A DNA stretch of 64,000 nucleotides from the NCBI RefSeq assembly GCF_022829515.1, contig NZ_JAKSYL010000056.1:1-64000 (forward strand), written 5' to 3'. Under the pieces are notes generated by a model. It did not search any database and had not been told where the DNA came from. It worked only from the letters and a program-made list of their open reading frames with translations. The first letter of the stretch is position 1; each line of letters starts with the position of its first letter. Source of the DNA: Methylobacterium sp. J-048 (GTDB lineage: Bacteria; Pseudomonadota; Alphaproteobacteria; Rhizobiales; Beijerinckiaceae). Made by a program: the position numbers and the translations under genes. Shown one piece after another: positions 50,488 through 58,573 of this stretch.

Positions 50488-50949
50488 GTGCGGATCGACA
50501 TCTGGGATGGGCGGCCATTCACGGGCGCGAAGATCGCCCTGGTCCTCGGCGACGAGATCCTCGTCTACCGGCGCGACGACCGGCCGGACATCCCGTTTCC
50601 AGGGCTTTGGGACCTTCCCGGCGGCGGCCGGGAGAACGAGGAATCTCCCGCGGATTGCGCGCTGCGCGAGACCCACGAAGAGTGCGGCCTGAACATCGAG
50701 CCTGAGCGGATCGTCTGGCAGCGTCGCTATCCGAGCTGGTCCGGCACTGGGGCCTCGGCCTATTTCTGCGCTGCGCCGCTATTGTTGGTTGAAGTCGAGC
50801 GGATCCAATTCGGAAGCGAAGGCACCGCTTGGCGCTTGATGTCGGCGGTGCGCTTCATTGCCCATCCGCGGGCGGTGCCGCATCTGCAGGACCGCGTTTC
50901 TGATTATTTGCGGGTTGCCAAAAACACAATCGAGAATTCGTCATGGTAG
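50488..50949 (+). CDS. NUDIX hydrolase
   Basis: A 153-residue enzyme with a complete NUDIX box: GGRENEESPADCALRETHEECGL, that is G-x5-E-x7-RETHEECGL, near residues 45-67. The N-terminal IALVLGDEILVYRRDDRPDIPFPGLWDLPGG matches MutT-like pyrophosphohydrolases of the 8-oxo-dGTP or Ap4A group. It starts at GTG 50488, 24 bases after the xseA stop; the frame is open back through xseA only as shadow. Substrate not settled. Confidence 0.88.
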   Translation: MRIDIWDGRPFTGAKIALVLGDEILVYRRDDRPDIPFPGLWDLPGGGRENEESPADCALRETHEECGLNIEPERIVWQRRYPSWSGTGASAYFCAAPLLLVEVERIQFGSEGTAWRLMSAVRFIAHPRAVPHLQDRVSDYLRVAKNTIENSSW

Positions 50950-50985
50950 CGATAGTTCATAGATGGCGACGAATATCCAAATTAC

Positions 50986-51144
50986 TCCCCTGATCCTGAG
51001 ATGCCGGAGCGTCGTGTCGGCAACCAACGAGATTTCCAGCGAGCACGGAGATTTCTGGGCACTCCTTCGAGGCTTACGCTGCGCGGAAGCTCCTCAGGAT
51101 GAGGCCGAGGATGGGATGGGCTTTATTTAAAAACTGATCAAGAT
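50986..51144. repeat. dispersed palindromic repeat, copy C (degenerate)
   Basis: The left arm (CCCCTGATCCTGAG at 50987-51000) pairs imperfectly with CTCAGGAT and following bases (51093-51106). An inner CTCCTTCGAGG is present near 51062, but its partner is decayed. The tail motif GATCAAGAT at 51136-51144 marks it as the same family as copies A and B. Confidence 0.65.
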
Positions 51145-51154
51145 CGCTGATGGA

Positions 51155-51910
51155 TCAGGCCGGCTCCGGCCCCACCCGGTAGTGATACCGGTACAGCTCC
51201 CGCGCGAACCCCAGCCCCCGGTACAGCGCCCGGGCCGGCGCGTTCGTCGCGACCACTTGGAGGCAGGCCGCCCGAGCGCCCTGCCCCCGGGCCCAGTGCA
51301 GCAGCGCGCCCACGGCGCGTTTGGCATGGCCTTGCCCGCGCAAGTGCTCGACCGTCGCCACCGACTCGATCACCAAAAGATCGCTGTCGAGCACGCCGAA
51401 GGCGAAGGCACCGATGCCGCCGTCCACGACCGCTGACGCGAAGGCCCGCGGCAGGATCAGAGTTTCCACTGTGTCGCGAAACGCCTGCGCGGCCGCCGCG
51501 TCGGCGCGGTTCACGGCGTCGCGCACGGCCAGCCATTCGGCATCCGGTGCCGGCGTCAGCCTGACTGCCGGATCCGGGCCACCCGGCAAGGCGTCGAGAT
51601 CGCGAAACAGCGTGCAGGTCTCGTCGACCACGGTGTAATCGCCCCCGGCCAGGAGCGGCTCCATCTGCGGCGCGATTGCCGGCACCCGGAAGATCGCCCG
51701 GCGCCCGAGGGCGGCGTAGAGCGCCAGCCCGGCCGCGATGGCCGGCTCGGGGGCGCCGCTGCCGCGCAAGGGGTTCACGGAGTTCTGCCGCTTCGAGGTG
51801 CCGCCGGTGGCGCGCAGCAGGTAGCCGTGGACCAAGAGTTGGCGCGGGCTCGGCCAGGCATTCAGGCAGGCCTCTTCCACGCGCCAGGACAGATCGATGT
51901 CGGACGTCAT
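51155..51910 (-). CDS. GNAT-family N-acetyltransferase
   Basis: A 251-residue protein. The C-terminal half carries the acetyl-CoA fold: LLVIESVATVEHLRGQGHAKRAVGALLHWARGQGA, with the Q/R-x2-G-x-G/A-type pyrophosphate loop (RGQGHA), then LQVVATNAPARALYRGLGFARELYRYHYR. The N-terminal half is an additional domain of about 110 residues that looks like a degenerate GNAT repeat. I chose ATG 51908-51910; the frame to 52027 crosses the promoter. Acceptor substrate unknown. Confidence 0.88.
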   Translation of the reverse strand: MTSDIDLSWRVEEACLNAWPSPRQLLVHGYLLRATGGTSKRQNSVNPLRGSGAPEPAIAAGLALYAALGRRAIFRVPAIAPQMEPLLAGGDYTVVDETCTLFRDLDALPGGPDPAVRLTPAPDAEWLAVRDAVNRADAAAAQAFRDTVETLILPRAFASAVVDGGIGAFAFGVLDSDLLVIESVATVEHLRGQGHAKRAVGALLHWARGQGARAACLQVVATNAPARALYRGLGFARELYRYHYRVGPEPA

Positions 51911-52026
51911 GAGTCGCTCCGACTGTTTGATCCCATGCCGATCGGGACCGCGCCACCCCTGTGCGCCCGGTGCTGTGCGGCGTCGCGTACGCTTGAAGCA
52001 TTCCAAGTCTGCGCGATGTCCCCGCA

Positions 52027-53451
52027 ATGCCCGCGCCCGACCTTCTCTTCAGCCTCCATTTTCTCGGCGGCAGCGCCCGAACCTGGGAGCCGTTCTCCTG
52101 GGCCCTCGGTGACACGCTGGTCTGCGTGTCCATCGATCTGCCGGGATTCGGCAACGCCTCCGGTGCGACGGGTTTCTCAGTCGACGCCATGGCCGACCAC
52201 GTCGCCGCCGTGATCCGCACGAAGGCGCCGGTGCGCTTCGCCATTGCGGGCCACAGCATGGGCGCGAAGGTGGCGCTGGCCCTCGCCCGCCGCTCCGAGG
52301 ACGGCGAATCGGGCCTGGAGGGACTGACCGATTTGATCCTGATCTCGGGCTCGCCACCTGGCCCGGAGCCGATACCGGAGGATCGCCGCGCCAAGATGAT
52401 CGCGTGGATCGACGCGGATCCAGAGACGCGACTGCGCGAGGCCAAGGCCTTCGTCCGCGCGAATGTCGGCGATTCGCTCGATCCCGAAACCGAGGCCCGT
52501 GCGGTCGCCGACGTCCTGGAGGCTGCGCCGAAGGCCTGGAAAGCCTGGCTCGAATCCGGCTCGAACGAGGATCTGAGCCGTCGCGTCGGCGTTCTGCGCA
52601 CGCCGGCCCTGATCCTGGCGGGGTCCGAGGATGCCGATCTCGGCGCCGATGCGCAGCACGCGCTGATGGCGCCGCATCTCGCCCATTATCGGGTCGTGAC
52701 GGTCGACGGCGTGGGCCATCTCCTGCCGCTGGAGCGTCCTGAGGCCCTGGCCGACCTGGTGCGCCAGCATATTGGCGACCGGCCCCGCGCGGACGCTGCG
52801 CAGGCTGCCGAAATTCCCCCCGCCTACGCCGCGCTGATCGCGTCGGAGCGGGTCAACAGCCGCCTGCGCGGTGCCCTCGCAAAGCGCGCGGAACCCGATG
52901 ATCCGGGCTATCGACCGGAAGCGCTCGACCCGGTGGAACTCGCGATCCTGCGCGCTGCCTGCGCCCGCGTCCTGCCGACTCCCGGCGTGGATATCGCCGC
53001 CCGGATCGACAAGCGCCTGGCATCCGGGGCCGGCGACGGCTGGCGCTTCGTGGCTCTGCCGCCGGACCTGGAGGCTTATCGCGCCGCCCTGCGCACCCTC
53101 GACGCGGCGGCCCGCGCCGCCCACGGCCGTCCGTTCGTCGTCCTCGACGGGCGGGAGCAGGATGCGCTGCTGACGCTCGCCGAGCGCGGCGACCTGTCGG
53201 TGCCGGAGATTCTCGGTGGCCGCCTGGATGGCGACCGGATGCGGTTCTGGTTCGAGGATCTGCGCGCCGACGCGGTGCGCCTGTGGCTCGCCCATCCGGC
53301 GGCCCTGGCGCGGGTCGGCTTTTCCGGCATCGGCGCCGGCGGCGACCGGCCGGGCCCGATCGCGAACGGATTGCCGGGCTTCCACGAAGTCGGGCTCGAC
53401 GCGCCGGAACCCTGGGAACCGCGCCCGACGCATGGGGAGACGGCACGATGA
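52027..53451 (+). CDS. fusion: alpha/beta hydrolase plus gluconate 2-dehydrogenase subunit 3-like domain
   Basis: A 474-residue protein of two parts. Residues 1-255 are an alpha/beta hydrolase: oxyanion loop [10 protein letters not shown], nucleophile Ser77 in GHSMGA, acid in [10 protein letters not shown], and His in GVGHLLPLE. From about residue 290 a Gluconate_2-dh3-like domain follows: [40 protein letters not shown] and [12 protein letters not shown]. Such subunits are normally separate Tat-exported partners of GMC dehydrogenases; here there is no signal peptide. It overlaps the GMC gene as ATGA, so the two are translated together. Both halves are intact. Confidence 0.85.
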   Translation: MPAPDLLFSLHFLGGSARTWEPFSWALGDTLVCVSIDLPGFGNASGATGFSVDAMADHVAAVIRTKAPVRFAIAGHSMGAKVALALARRSEDGESGLEGLTDLILISGSPPGPEPIPEDRRAKMIAWIDADPETRLREAKAFVRANVGDSLDPETEARAVADVLEAAPKAWKAWLESGSNEDLSRRVGVLRTPALILAGSEDADLGADAQHALMAPHLAHYRVVTVDGVGHLLPLERPEALADLVRQHIGDRPRADAAQAAEIPPAYAALIASERVNSRLRGALAKRAEPDDPGYRPEALDPVELAILRAACARVLPTPGVDIAARIDKRLASGAGDGWRFVALPPDLEAYRAALRTLDAAARAAHGRPFVVLDGREQDALLTLAERGDLSVPEILGGRLDGDRMRFWFEDLRADAVRLWLAHPAALARVGFSGIGAGGDRPGPIANGLPGFHEVGLDAPEPWEPRPTHGETAR

Positions 53452-54995
53452 ATCTCGACGGGATGCGGACCTACCGCACGGACGATTCCGTCGATGCGGT
53501 CATCGTCGGCACCGGGGCGGGTGGTGCGCCGCTCCTCGCCCGACTGGCCGCCGCCGGCCTCAAGGTCGTGGCCCTGGAGGCCGGACCGAATTTTTCACCG
53601 GAACGCTTCGCCTTCGACGAGACCCTGGCCGACGAGATCTACTGGACCGAGGAGCGCCTGAGCGGCGGTTCCACCCCGGAGGCGTTCGGGGCGAACAACA
53701 GCGGTACCGGGGTCGGCGGCTCAACTCTGCACTGGGGCGCGTTCGTGCCCCGGGCCGATGCCCGTGACCTGCGCCTCCACACCGAGAGCGGCGAGGGTGT
53801 CGACTGGCCGCTGAGCTACGACGAGCTGGCCCCGTTCTACGAGCGGGTCGAGCGCTTCATCGGCGTCTCCGGGCCGCAATCCTATCCCTGGGATCCCGGC
53901 CGCCGCTATCCCCTGCCCCCGGTGCCGCGCAACGCGCCTGCGCAGATCATGGCCGGCGCCTGCGATGCGCTCGGCATCCGCTGGGCCGACGCGCCTGCGG
54001 CGGTGGTCTCGCAGGCGTTCCAGTCCGAGGGCGGTCCTTACCGCAACGCCTGCATCAACTGCGGCTTCTGCCACCAGGGCTGCCGCAACGGCGCCAAGAC
54101 CAGCATGGACGTCACCTACCTGCCGCTCGCGGTCACCCACGGGGCCGAGATCCGGGCCGGGGCCTTCGTCCACGGGCTCGAGCGCGGCACCGACGGCCGG
54201 GTCACCGCGGTGGTCTACACCCAGGACGGGCAGGAACGGCGCCAGCGCTGCGGCGCGGTGTTCCTCTGCGCCGGCGCCGTCGAGACGCCGCGCCTGCTGC
54301 TGCATCTCGGGCTGGCCAATTCCAGCGATCAGGTCGGCCGCAACTACATGGGCCACGTCGCCACGCAGGTCTGGGGCACCTTCGCCAACGAGGTGCGGAT
54401 GAACCGCGGCTATCCCTCGTCGCTGATCACCGAGGATTTCATCCGCGCCGGGGCCGACTTCGCCGGCGGCTACCTGATCCAGAGCCTCGGCGTGGTGCCG
54501 CTGACCTTCGGCAACGCGGTGGCGCGCGGGCGCGGCCTGTGGGGTCAGAAGCTGCTCGATTATCTCGACGGCTACAACCACGTCGCCGGCATCGGCATCA
54601 ACGGCGAGACGCTGCCCTGCGACGCCAACGTGCTGACCCTGTCCGACGAGACCGACGCGCGTGGGATGCGTAAGGCGCAGATCAGCTTCGGCTACAGCCG
54701 CAACGAGGAGCGCCTTAACGCGCATGCCACCAAGGTGATGCGCGACCTGTGGCAGGCCGCCGGCGCCGAGGACATCTGGGTGCTGGAGCGCGTCGCCCAC
54801 ACGATCGGCACCTGCCGGATGGGGCGCGACGGATCGAGCGCCGTGGTCGATCCGGTCGGCCGCAGCTTCGATATCGACAATCTCTGGATCTGCGATGGCT
54901 CGACCTTCCCGAGTTCGCTCGCGGCGAACCCGGCCCTGACCATCATGGCGCTGAGCTTGCGCACCGCGGAGGCCTTTTTGGCCGCCGGAGGCTGA
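53448..54995 (+). CDS. GMC-family FAD oxidoreductase (dehydrogenase large subunit)
   Basis: A 515-residue flavoenzyme. FAD motif GTGAGG is at 21-26 and [17 protein letters not shown] near 87-102 binds the flavin. Residues 202-212 hold C-x2-C-x2-C-x3-C ([12 protein letters not shown]), reminiscent of the cysteine-rich segment that holds an iron-sulfur cluster in bacterial FAD glucose dehydrogenases. The C-terminal HTIGTCRMG and NPALTIMA segments hold the expected catalytic His/Asn positions. No signal peptide. ATGA-coupled to the fused hydrolase/subunit 3; together they make a probable cytosolic alcohol or sugar dehydrogenase. Confidence 0.92.
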   Translation: MNLDGMRTYRTDDSVDAVIVGTGAGGAPLLARLAAAGLKVVALEAGPNFSPERFAFDETLADEIYWTEERLSGGSTPEAFGANNSGTGVGGSTLHWGAFVPRADARDLRLHTESGEGVDWPLSYDELAPFYERVERFIGVSGPQSYPWDPGRRYPLPPVPRNAPAQIMAGACDALGIRWADAPAAVVSQAFQSEGGPYRNACINCGFCHQGCRNGAKTSMDVTYLPLAVTHGAEIRAGAFVHGLERGTDGRVTAVVYTQDGQERRQRCGAVFLCAGAVETPRLLLHLGLANSSDQVGRNYMGHVATQVWGTFANEVRMNRGYPSSLITEDFIRAGADFAGGYLIQSLGVVPLTFGNAVARGRGLWGQKLLDYLDGYNHVAGIGINGETLPCDANVLTLSDETDARGMRKAQISFGYSRNEERLNAHATKVMRDLWQAAGAEDIWVLERVAHTIGTCRMGRDGSSAVVDPVGRSFDIDNLWICDGSTFPSSLAANPALTIMALSLRTAEAFLAAGG

Positions 54996-54997
54996 GA

Positions 54998-55714
54998 TCA
55001 GCTTGGGTCGGCACGTAACGCGGCGAGCCCGCGTCGCTGTCGGCCATCGGCATCGAAATTCGCCGGATCGAGCCACGCCCTGAAGCCCGCCCGCACCCGC
55101 GGCCATTCGGCGTCGGTGATCGAGAACCACGCCGTGTCGCGGGAGCGTCCTTTTACCACCGTGGCGTTGCGAAAGATGCCCTCGAAGGTGAAGCCCAAGC
55201 GGAGCGCCGCCGCCCGGGACGGGGCGTTGAGGCTGTCGCATTTCCACTCGTAGCGGCGGTAGCCGAGTTCGTCGAACGCTCGTGCCATCATCAGCGCCAT
55301 CGCCTCCGTCGCCGCGGGCGCGCGCTGGAGCCGCGGGCCGAAATTCAGGTGGCCGACCTCGATCACGCCGTTGCCCGGATCGATGCGCAGGTAGGAGGCG
55401 ATCCCCAAAGGCGCACCGCTTGCCCGGTCGAGTATCGCGTGGAACAGCGGGTCCTCGCTCTGCGCCCGGGATTCGAGCCGGGTTCGAAACGCGGTTTCGC
55501 TGTCCGGCATCTCGTCGGGAAGATAGGTCCAGTTCCGCCGGTCGGGCGCTGCGCTGTAAGTCGCGAACAGGCCTGCCGTATGGGCCTCAGCATCGAGCGG
55601 CACGACCCGGCAGGTGCGGCCCTCCATAGGCGTCCGCGGCGGAAGCGGACGCGGGGTCCAGTCCGGCAGAGCGGGGCCGATCGGCTGGCCGAAGGCGTTG
55701 AGACGCTGGCTCAC
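54998..55714 (-). CDS. RimJ/RimL-type GNAT acetyltransferase
   Basis: A 238-residue N-acetyltransferase of the RimL type: LFHAILDRASGAPLGIASYLRIDP, GVIEVGHLNFGPRLQRAPAATEAMALMM (cofactor loop) and YRRYEWKCDSLNAPSRAAALRLGFTFEGIFRNATVVKGRSRDTAWFSI near the end. It probably modifies protein N-termini or small molecules. Start GTG 55714, overlapping the paiB stop as GTGA; the longer frame to 55825 is shadow over paiB. It lies tail to tail with the GMC gene. Confidence 0.9.
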   Translation of the reverse strand: MSQRLNAFGQPIGPALPDWTPRPLPPRTPMEGRTCRVVPLDAEAHTAGLFATYSAAPDRRNWTYLPDEMPDSETAFRTRLESRAQSEDPLFHAILDRASGAPLGIASYLRIDPGNGVIEVGHLNFGPRLQRAPAATEAMALMMARAFDELGYRRYEWKCDSLNAPSRAAALRLGFTFEGIFRNATVVKGRSRDTAWFSITDAEWPRVRAGFRAWLDPANFDADGRQRRGLAALRADPS

Positions 55715-56337
55715 GATCCGCTCCGCTCCGCGACCATGTCGGCGAGGGTTGTCTCGCCCTCCGCCCGCATCCCGGCGATCACGCCGGCGCGGTCGGCCTC
55801 GGACCTGTTCTGGCTCATCTTCCACTTCCCCTCGATGCGGGTGATCGGGATCTCGATTCCGACGATGGCGGGCAGCTGTGCAGCCACAAACGGCGCGGGC
55901 GCGTCGTCCACCGCCCAGGGCGCGACGCGCGGGGCCTCACGCAGGGCGGTGAGGTCGGCGATCTGACGACGCAGCCAGTCCGCATCCTCGATCACAAGCG
56001 GCCGGCCCCAGGCGTGGACGGTGGCATAATTCCAGGTCGGCACCACCCGGCCGTGCTCGCGCTTGCTCGCGTACCAGCCCGGGGTGACGTAGCCCTGCGG
56101 TCCCTGGAACACGATGAGGCATTCCTCAGCCTCGGCCAACGCCTGCCATTGCGGGTTGGCGCGGGCGAGATGGGCACGCAGGGTGCCGTGCGCGCCAGCC
56201 TCGTCCAGCAGGAACGGCACCGGGTTGGCGACCAAGCCGTCCGCGCCGCCGGTGATCAGCAAACCCAGCGGATAGGCGCGGATCAGCGTTTGGTGCGCCG
56301 CGCGTGACTCGTCCTGAAAGTGCGGCGGCTGGTACAT
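55711..56337 (-). CDS. PaiB-family FMN-binding transcriptional regulator
   Basis: A 208-residue split-barrel flavin-binding protein. It begins MYQPPHFQDESRAAHQTLI, then PLGLLITGGADGLVANPVPFLLD, VIFQ-type FQGPQGYVTPGWYASK, VPTWNYATVHAWG and KWKMSQNRSEADRAGVIAGM, all PaiB hallmarks. Named from the Bacillus pai locus, where it represses sporulation genes. Coupled by GTGA to a GNAT acetyltransferase, as paiA/paiB are; divergent from a MocR-type regulator. Start ATG 56335-56337. Confidence 0.92.
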   Translation of the reverse strand: MYQPPHFQDESRAAHQTLIRAYPLGLLITGGADGLVANPVPFLLDEAGAHGTLRAHLARANPQWQALAEAEECLIVFQGPQGYVTPGWYASKREHGRVVPTWNYATVHAWGRPLVIEDADWLRRQIADLTALREAPRVAPWAVDDAPAPFVAAQLPAIVGIEIPITRIEGKWKMSQNRSEADRAGVIAGMRAEGETTLADMVAERSGS

Positions 56338-56394
56338 CGAACCGGTCCCGAGTGAGGGCGTCACGCTTGACCACACGGCGGACCAGACAAAAGA

Positions 56395-56418
56395 TCCAGT
56401 TTCCGAAATGCGACTGGA
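56395..56418. promoter_or_regulatory. small inverted repeat between paiB and the MocR regulator
   Basis: TCCAGT (56395-56400) and ACTGGA (56413-56418) form a 6-bp inverted repeat with a 12-base spacer in the 93-base divergent intergenic region. It could bind the neighbouring MocR regulator, though MocR sites are usually direct repeats. Weak evidence. Confidence 0.3.
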
Positions 56419-56430
56419 CCACTTTCCGCC

Positions 56431-57912
56431 ATGGCCCGGGACCCGCTGCCGCTGCCGGTCAGCCTCGATCCTGCTTTACCGATGCCGCTGCACGCTCAGC
56501 TGCGCGAGGGCCTGCGTGCAACGATCCTCGACCGGCGCCTGCCGCGCGGGGCGCGGCTGCCGGCCTCCCGGGTGATGGCGGCCGATCTCGGCTGCGCGCG
56601 CGGCACGGTGGTGCTCGCCCTGGAGCAGCTCATCGCCGAGGGCTACCTCACGACGCGAACGGGGTCGGCCACGCGCGTCGCCGCGACCCTGCCGGATGAC
56701 AGCCTCCCACGATCGACCACGGCCGAGCCCAAAGCGGATGCGGCTGCGCCGATCCTGTCGCGCCGGGGAGTCTGCCTCCTGGCGGCGCCGGCTCGGCCGT
56801 ACATGGCCGGTCCGGGTGTGCCCGACGCGTTCGCACTCGGGCGACCGGCGCAGGACGCCTTCCCGTTCGCCGTTTGGGCACGCCTGCTCCAGGCCGAATG
56901 GCGCCATGGTCCGGCGGAGCGGCTCGATCCGCGCGGTTCGCCGGCGCTCCGGGCGGCCATCGCCGCGTATCTGTCGCAAGCCCGGGGCGTGACCTGCGAG
57001 GCTGACGACGTGATCGTCACGGCGGGCATCCGTCAGAGCCTGCGTCTGCTGGCCGAATTGCTGCTCGATCCCGGGGAACGCGCGCTGGTCGAGGAGCCGG
57101 GATTTCCTGGGATCGCCCTGGCCTTGGCGAGCGCCGGCCTGCATCCGGTCCCGATCCCGATCGGCCCCGGCGGGCTGTCGGTGGCCGGTGCCGGGCCGTT
57201 TCCGCGAGATGCCCGGCTCGCCGTCGTGACGCCGGCCCAGCACTATCCGCTGGGCCACACTATGAGCCTGGAGAACCGGCTCAATCTCCTGGCCTGGGCG
57301 GAGGCCGTCTCCGGCTGGATCGTCGAGGACGATTACGACGGCGCTTACCGCTATACCGGGCGACCGCTGGCGCCGCTGCGGACTTTGGATCGCGGCGGAC
57401 GGGTGATCTATGTCGGCAGCTTTTCCAAGCTGCTGCTGCCGGCACTCGGCCTCAGCTATCTGGTCCTGCCCCGGGGCCTCGTGGCACCGGTGAACCAGGC
57501 GCTGGCAGAGACCGGACCGGCGCCCCCGGGCATCGGCCAGTGGGCGCTGGCCCGGTTCATCGAGGACGGCCATCTCGCCGGCCATCTGCGCCGGACCCGG
57601 CGGCTTTACGCCCTACGCCAGGAAGCCTTGGTCGAAGCCGCACGCCGCCATGCAGCCGATGTGATCGCGCTCGCCCCGATGGAGGGCGGAATGCACCTGA
57701 TCGCACGCCCCGGTTCGGCCTGGGGCGCAGCGCTCGGCGATGCCGAAGCCGCCGCGTGCCTCGGCCGCGCCGGGATCTCGGCGGTGCCGCTCTCGGCCTA
57801 TCATGCCGGCCCGCCGGAGCCCGGACTTCTGCTCGGCTATGCCGCGGTTCCCGAGCGGGCGATCGAGCCGGCTGTGTGCCGCATGGCCGAGACCCTGAGA
57901 CCTGACGGTTGA
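56431..57912 (+). CDS. MocR/PdxR-type GntR regulator fused to an aminotransferase-like domain
   Basis: A 493-residue protein. Residues 15-80 form the GntR winged helix (LHAQLREGLRATILDRRLPRGARLPASRVMAADLGCARGTVVLALEQL). Residues 120-480 are a fold type I aminotransferase domain, with the PLP Lys in YVGSFSKLLLPALG and the Asp/Tyr motif DYDGAYRYTG. Such proteins sense PLP or an amino metabolite; PdxR types control pyridoxal synthesis. It is divergent from paiB-GNAT, so it probably controls them. No pdx gene is in the window. Confidence 0.92.
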   Translation: MARDPLPLPVSLDPALPMPLHAQLREGLRATILDRRLPRGARLPASRVMAADLGCARGTVVLALEQLIAEGYLTTRTGSATRVAATLPDDSLPRSTTAEPKADAAAPILSRRGVCLLAAPARPYMAGPGVPDAFALGRPAQDAFPFAVWARLLQAEWRHGPAERLDPRGSPALRAAIAAYLSQARGVTCEADDVIVTAGIRQSLRLLAELLLDPGERALVEEPGFPGIALALASAGLHPVPIPIGPGGLSVAGAGPFPRDARLAVVTPAQHYPLGHTMSLENRLNLLAWAEAVSGWIVEDDYDGAYRYTGRPLAPLRTLDRGGRVIYVGSFSKLLLPALGLSYLVLPRGLVAPVNQALAETGPAPPGIGQWALARFIEDGHLAGHLRRTRRLYALRQEALVEAARRHAADVIALAPMEGGMHLIARPGSAWGAALGDAEAAACLGRAGISAVPLSAYHAGPPEPGLLLGYAAVPERAIEPAVCRMAETLRPDG

Positions 57913-57933
57913 GGTCGTTCGATCCGCCTTTCG

Positions 57934-58560
57934 TCACTCGGCCCGTGGGGTCAGCGTCACGGTGACGGCGCCTCGACCGGAGCGCAGTTCCAGGCTTCGC
58001 AGCGTCTTTGGCCGCACCGTCGCGCCGCTCGACGGGCTGACGCGCTGCACCCGCTCGCCGTCGAGGCGCAGGCTGATCACGCCCTCCGCGGTGATGCGCA
58101 GCGACGTGGCGTTCCGAAAAGATTTCAGCGCCACCGCGGTCCAGGCCGGCCCGACCTCGATCCGCGTCGGCGCCGGGATCACCTCGCGGCGCGCCAGCGC
58201 GAGCCCCGCTAGAGCGCCGATCGCCGCGAGCGCCAGCACCACCTGACGGGGCCGAACTGAGCTTTTGCGGCGGCGCGGGACCGGGCTCACGGTCCAGACC
58301 GCCCCCGGGGGCACCGGGTCCGGCTCGGCCGGCGGTGGCGGCGGCGCCGCGGTTGGAGGCGCCGAGGGCGGCGTGGGCTCCGGAGGCGTGTCGACCGGGG
58401 GCGGCTCGTGAACGTCCGGCGGTGGTGGTGGAGGAGCCGGCGGTTCGGCTTTCGGCCGCACCTGCGCGGCGCCGCAGAACGGGCAGAACCGCACCGCCAC
58501 GTAATGGCCGCGGTCGCATTCGGTGCAGCGCAGGGGCGCGGTCGGGATTCCGGGTATCAC
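57934..58560 (-). CDS. zinc-ribbon membrane protein with proline-rich linker
   Basis: A 208-residue protein. Residues 12-34 form a zinc ribbon with Cys pairs CTEC and CPFC; residues 38-90 are a Pro-rich linker with PPPPPP runs; residues about 105-122 form one membrane span (VVLALAAIGALAGLALA); the C-terminal 85 residues form a small soluble domain of beta strands ending in TVTLTPRAE. A ribbon-linker-span-domain arrangement suggests a membrane-tethered sensor or scaffold, but no family is recognised. It is 13 bases downstream of the next gene and probably cotranscribed. Confidence 0.7.
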   Translation of the reverse strand: MIPGIPTAPLRCTECDRGHYVAVRFCPFCGAAQVRPKAEPPAPPPPPPDVHEPPPVDTPPEPTPPSAPPTAAPPPPPAEPDPVPPGAVWTVSPVPRRRKSSVRPRQVVLALAAIGALAGLALARREVIPAPTRIEVGPAWTAVALKSFRNATSLRITAEGVISLRLDGERVQRVSPSSGATVRPKTLRSLELRSGRGAVTVTLTPRAE

Positions 58561-58573
58561 GGCGGAGCGCGGG

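Noticed and set aside
48862..50949. 695-codon frame through xseA into the NUDIX gene
   Set aside because: Only the last 153 codons (from GTG 50488) are a real NUDIX protein; the rest is the shadow of xseA and not an xseA-NUDIX fusion.
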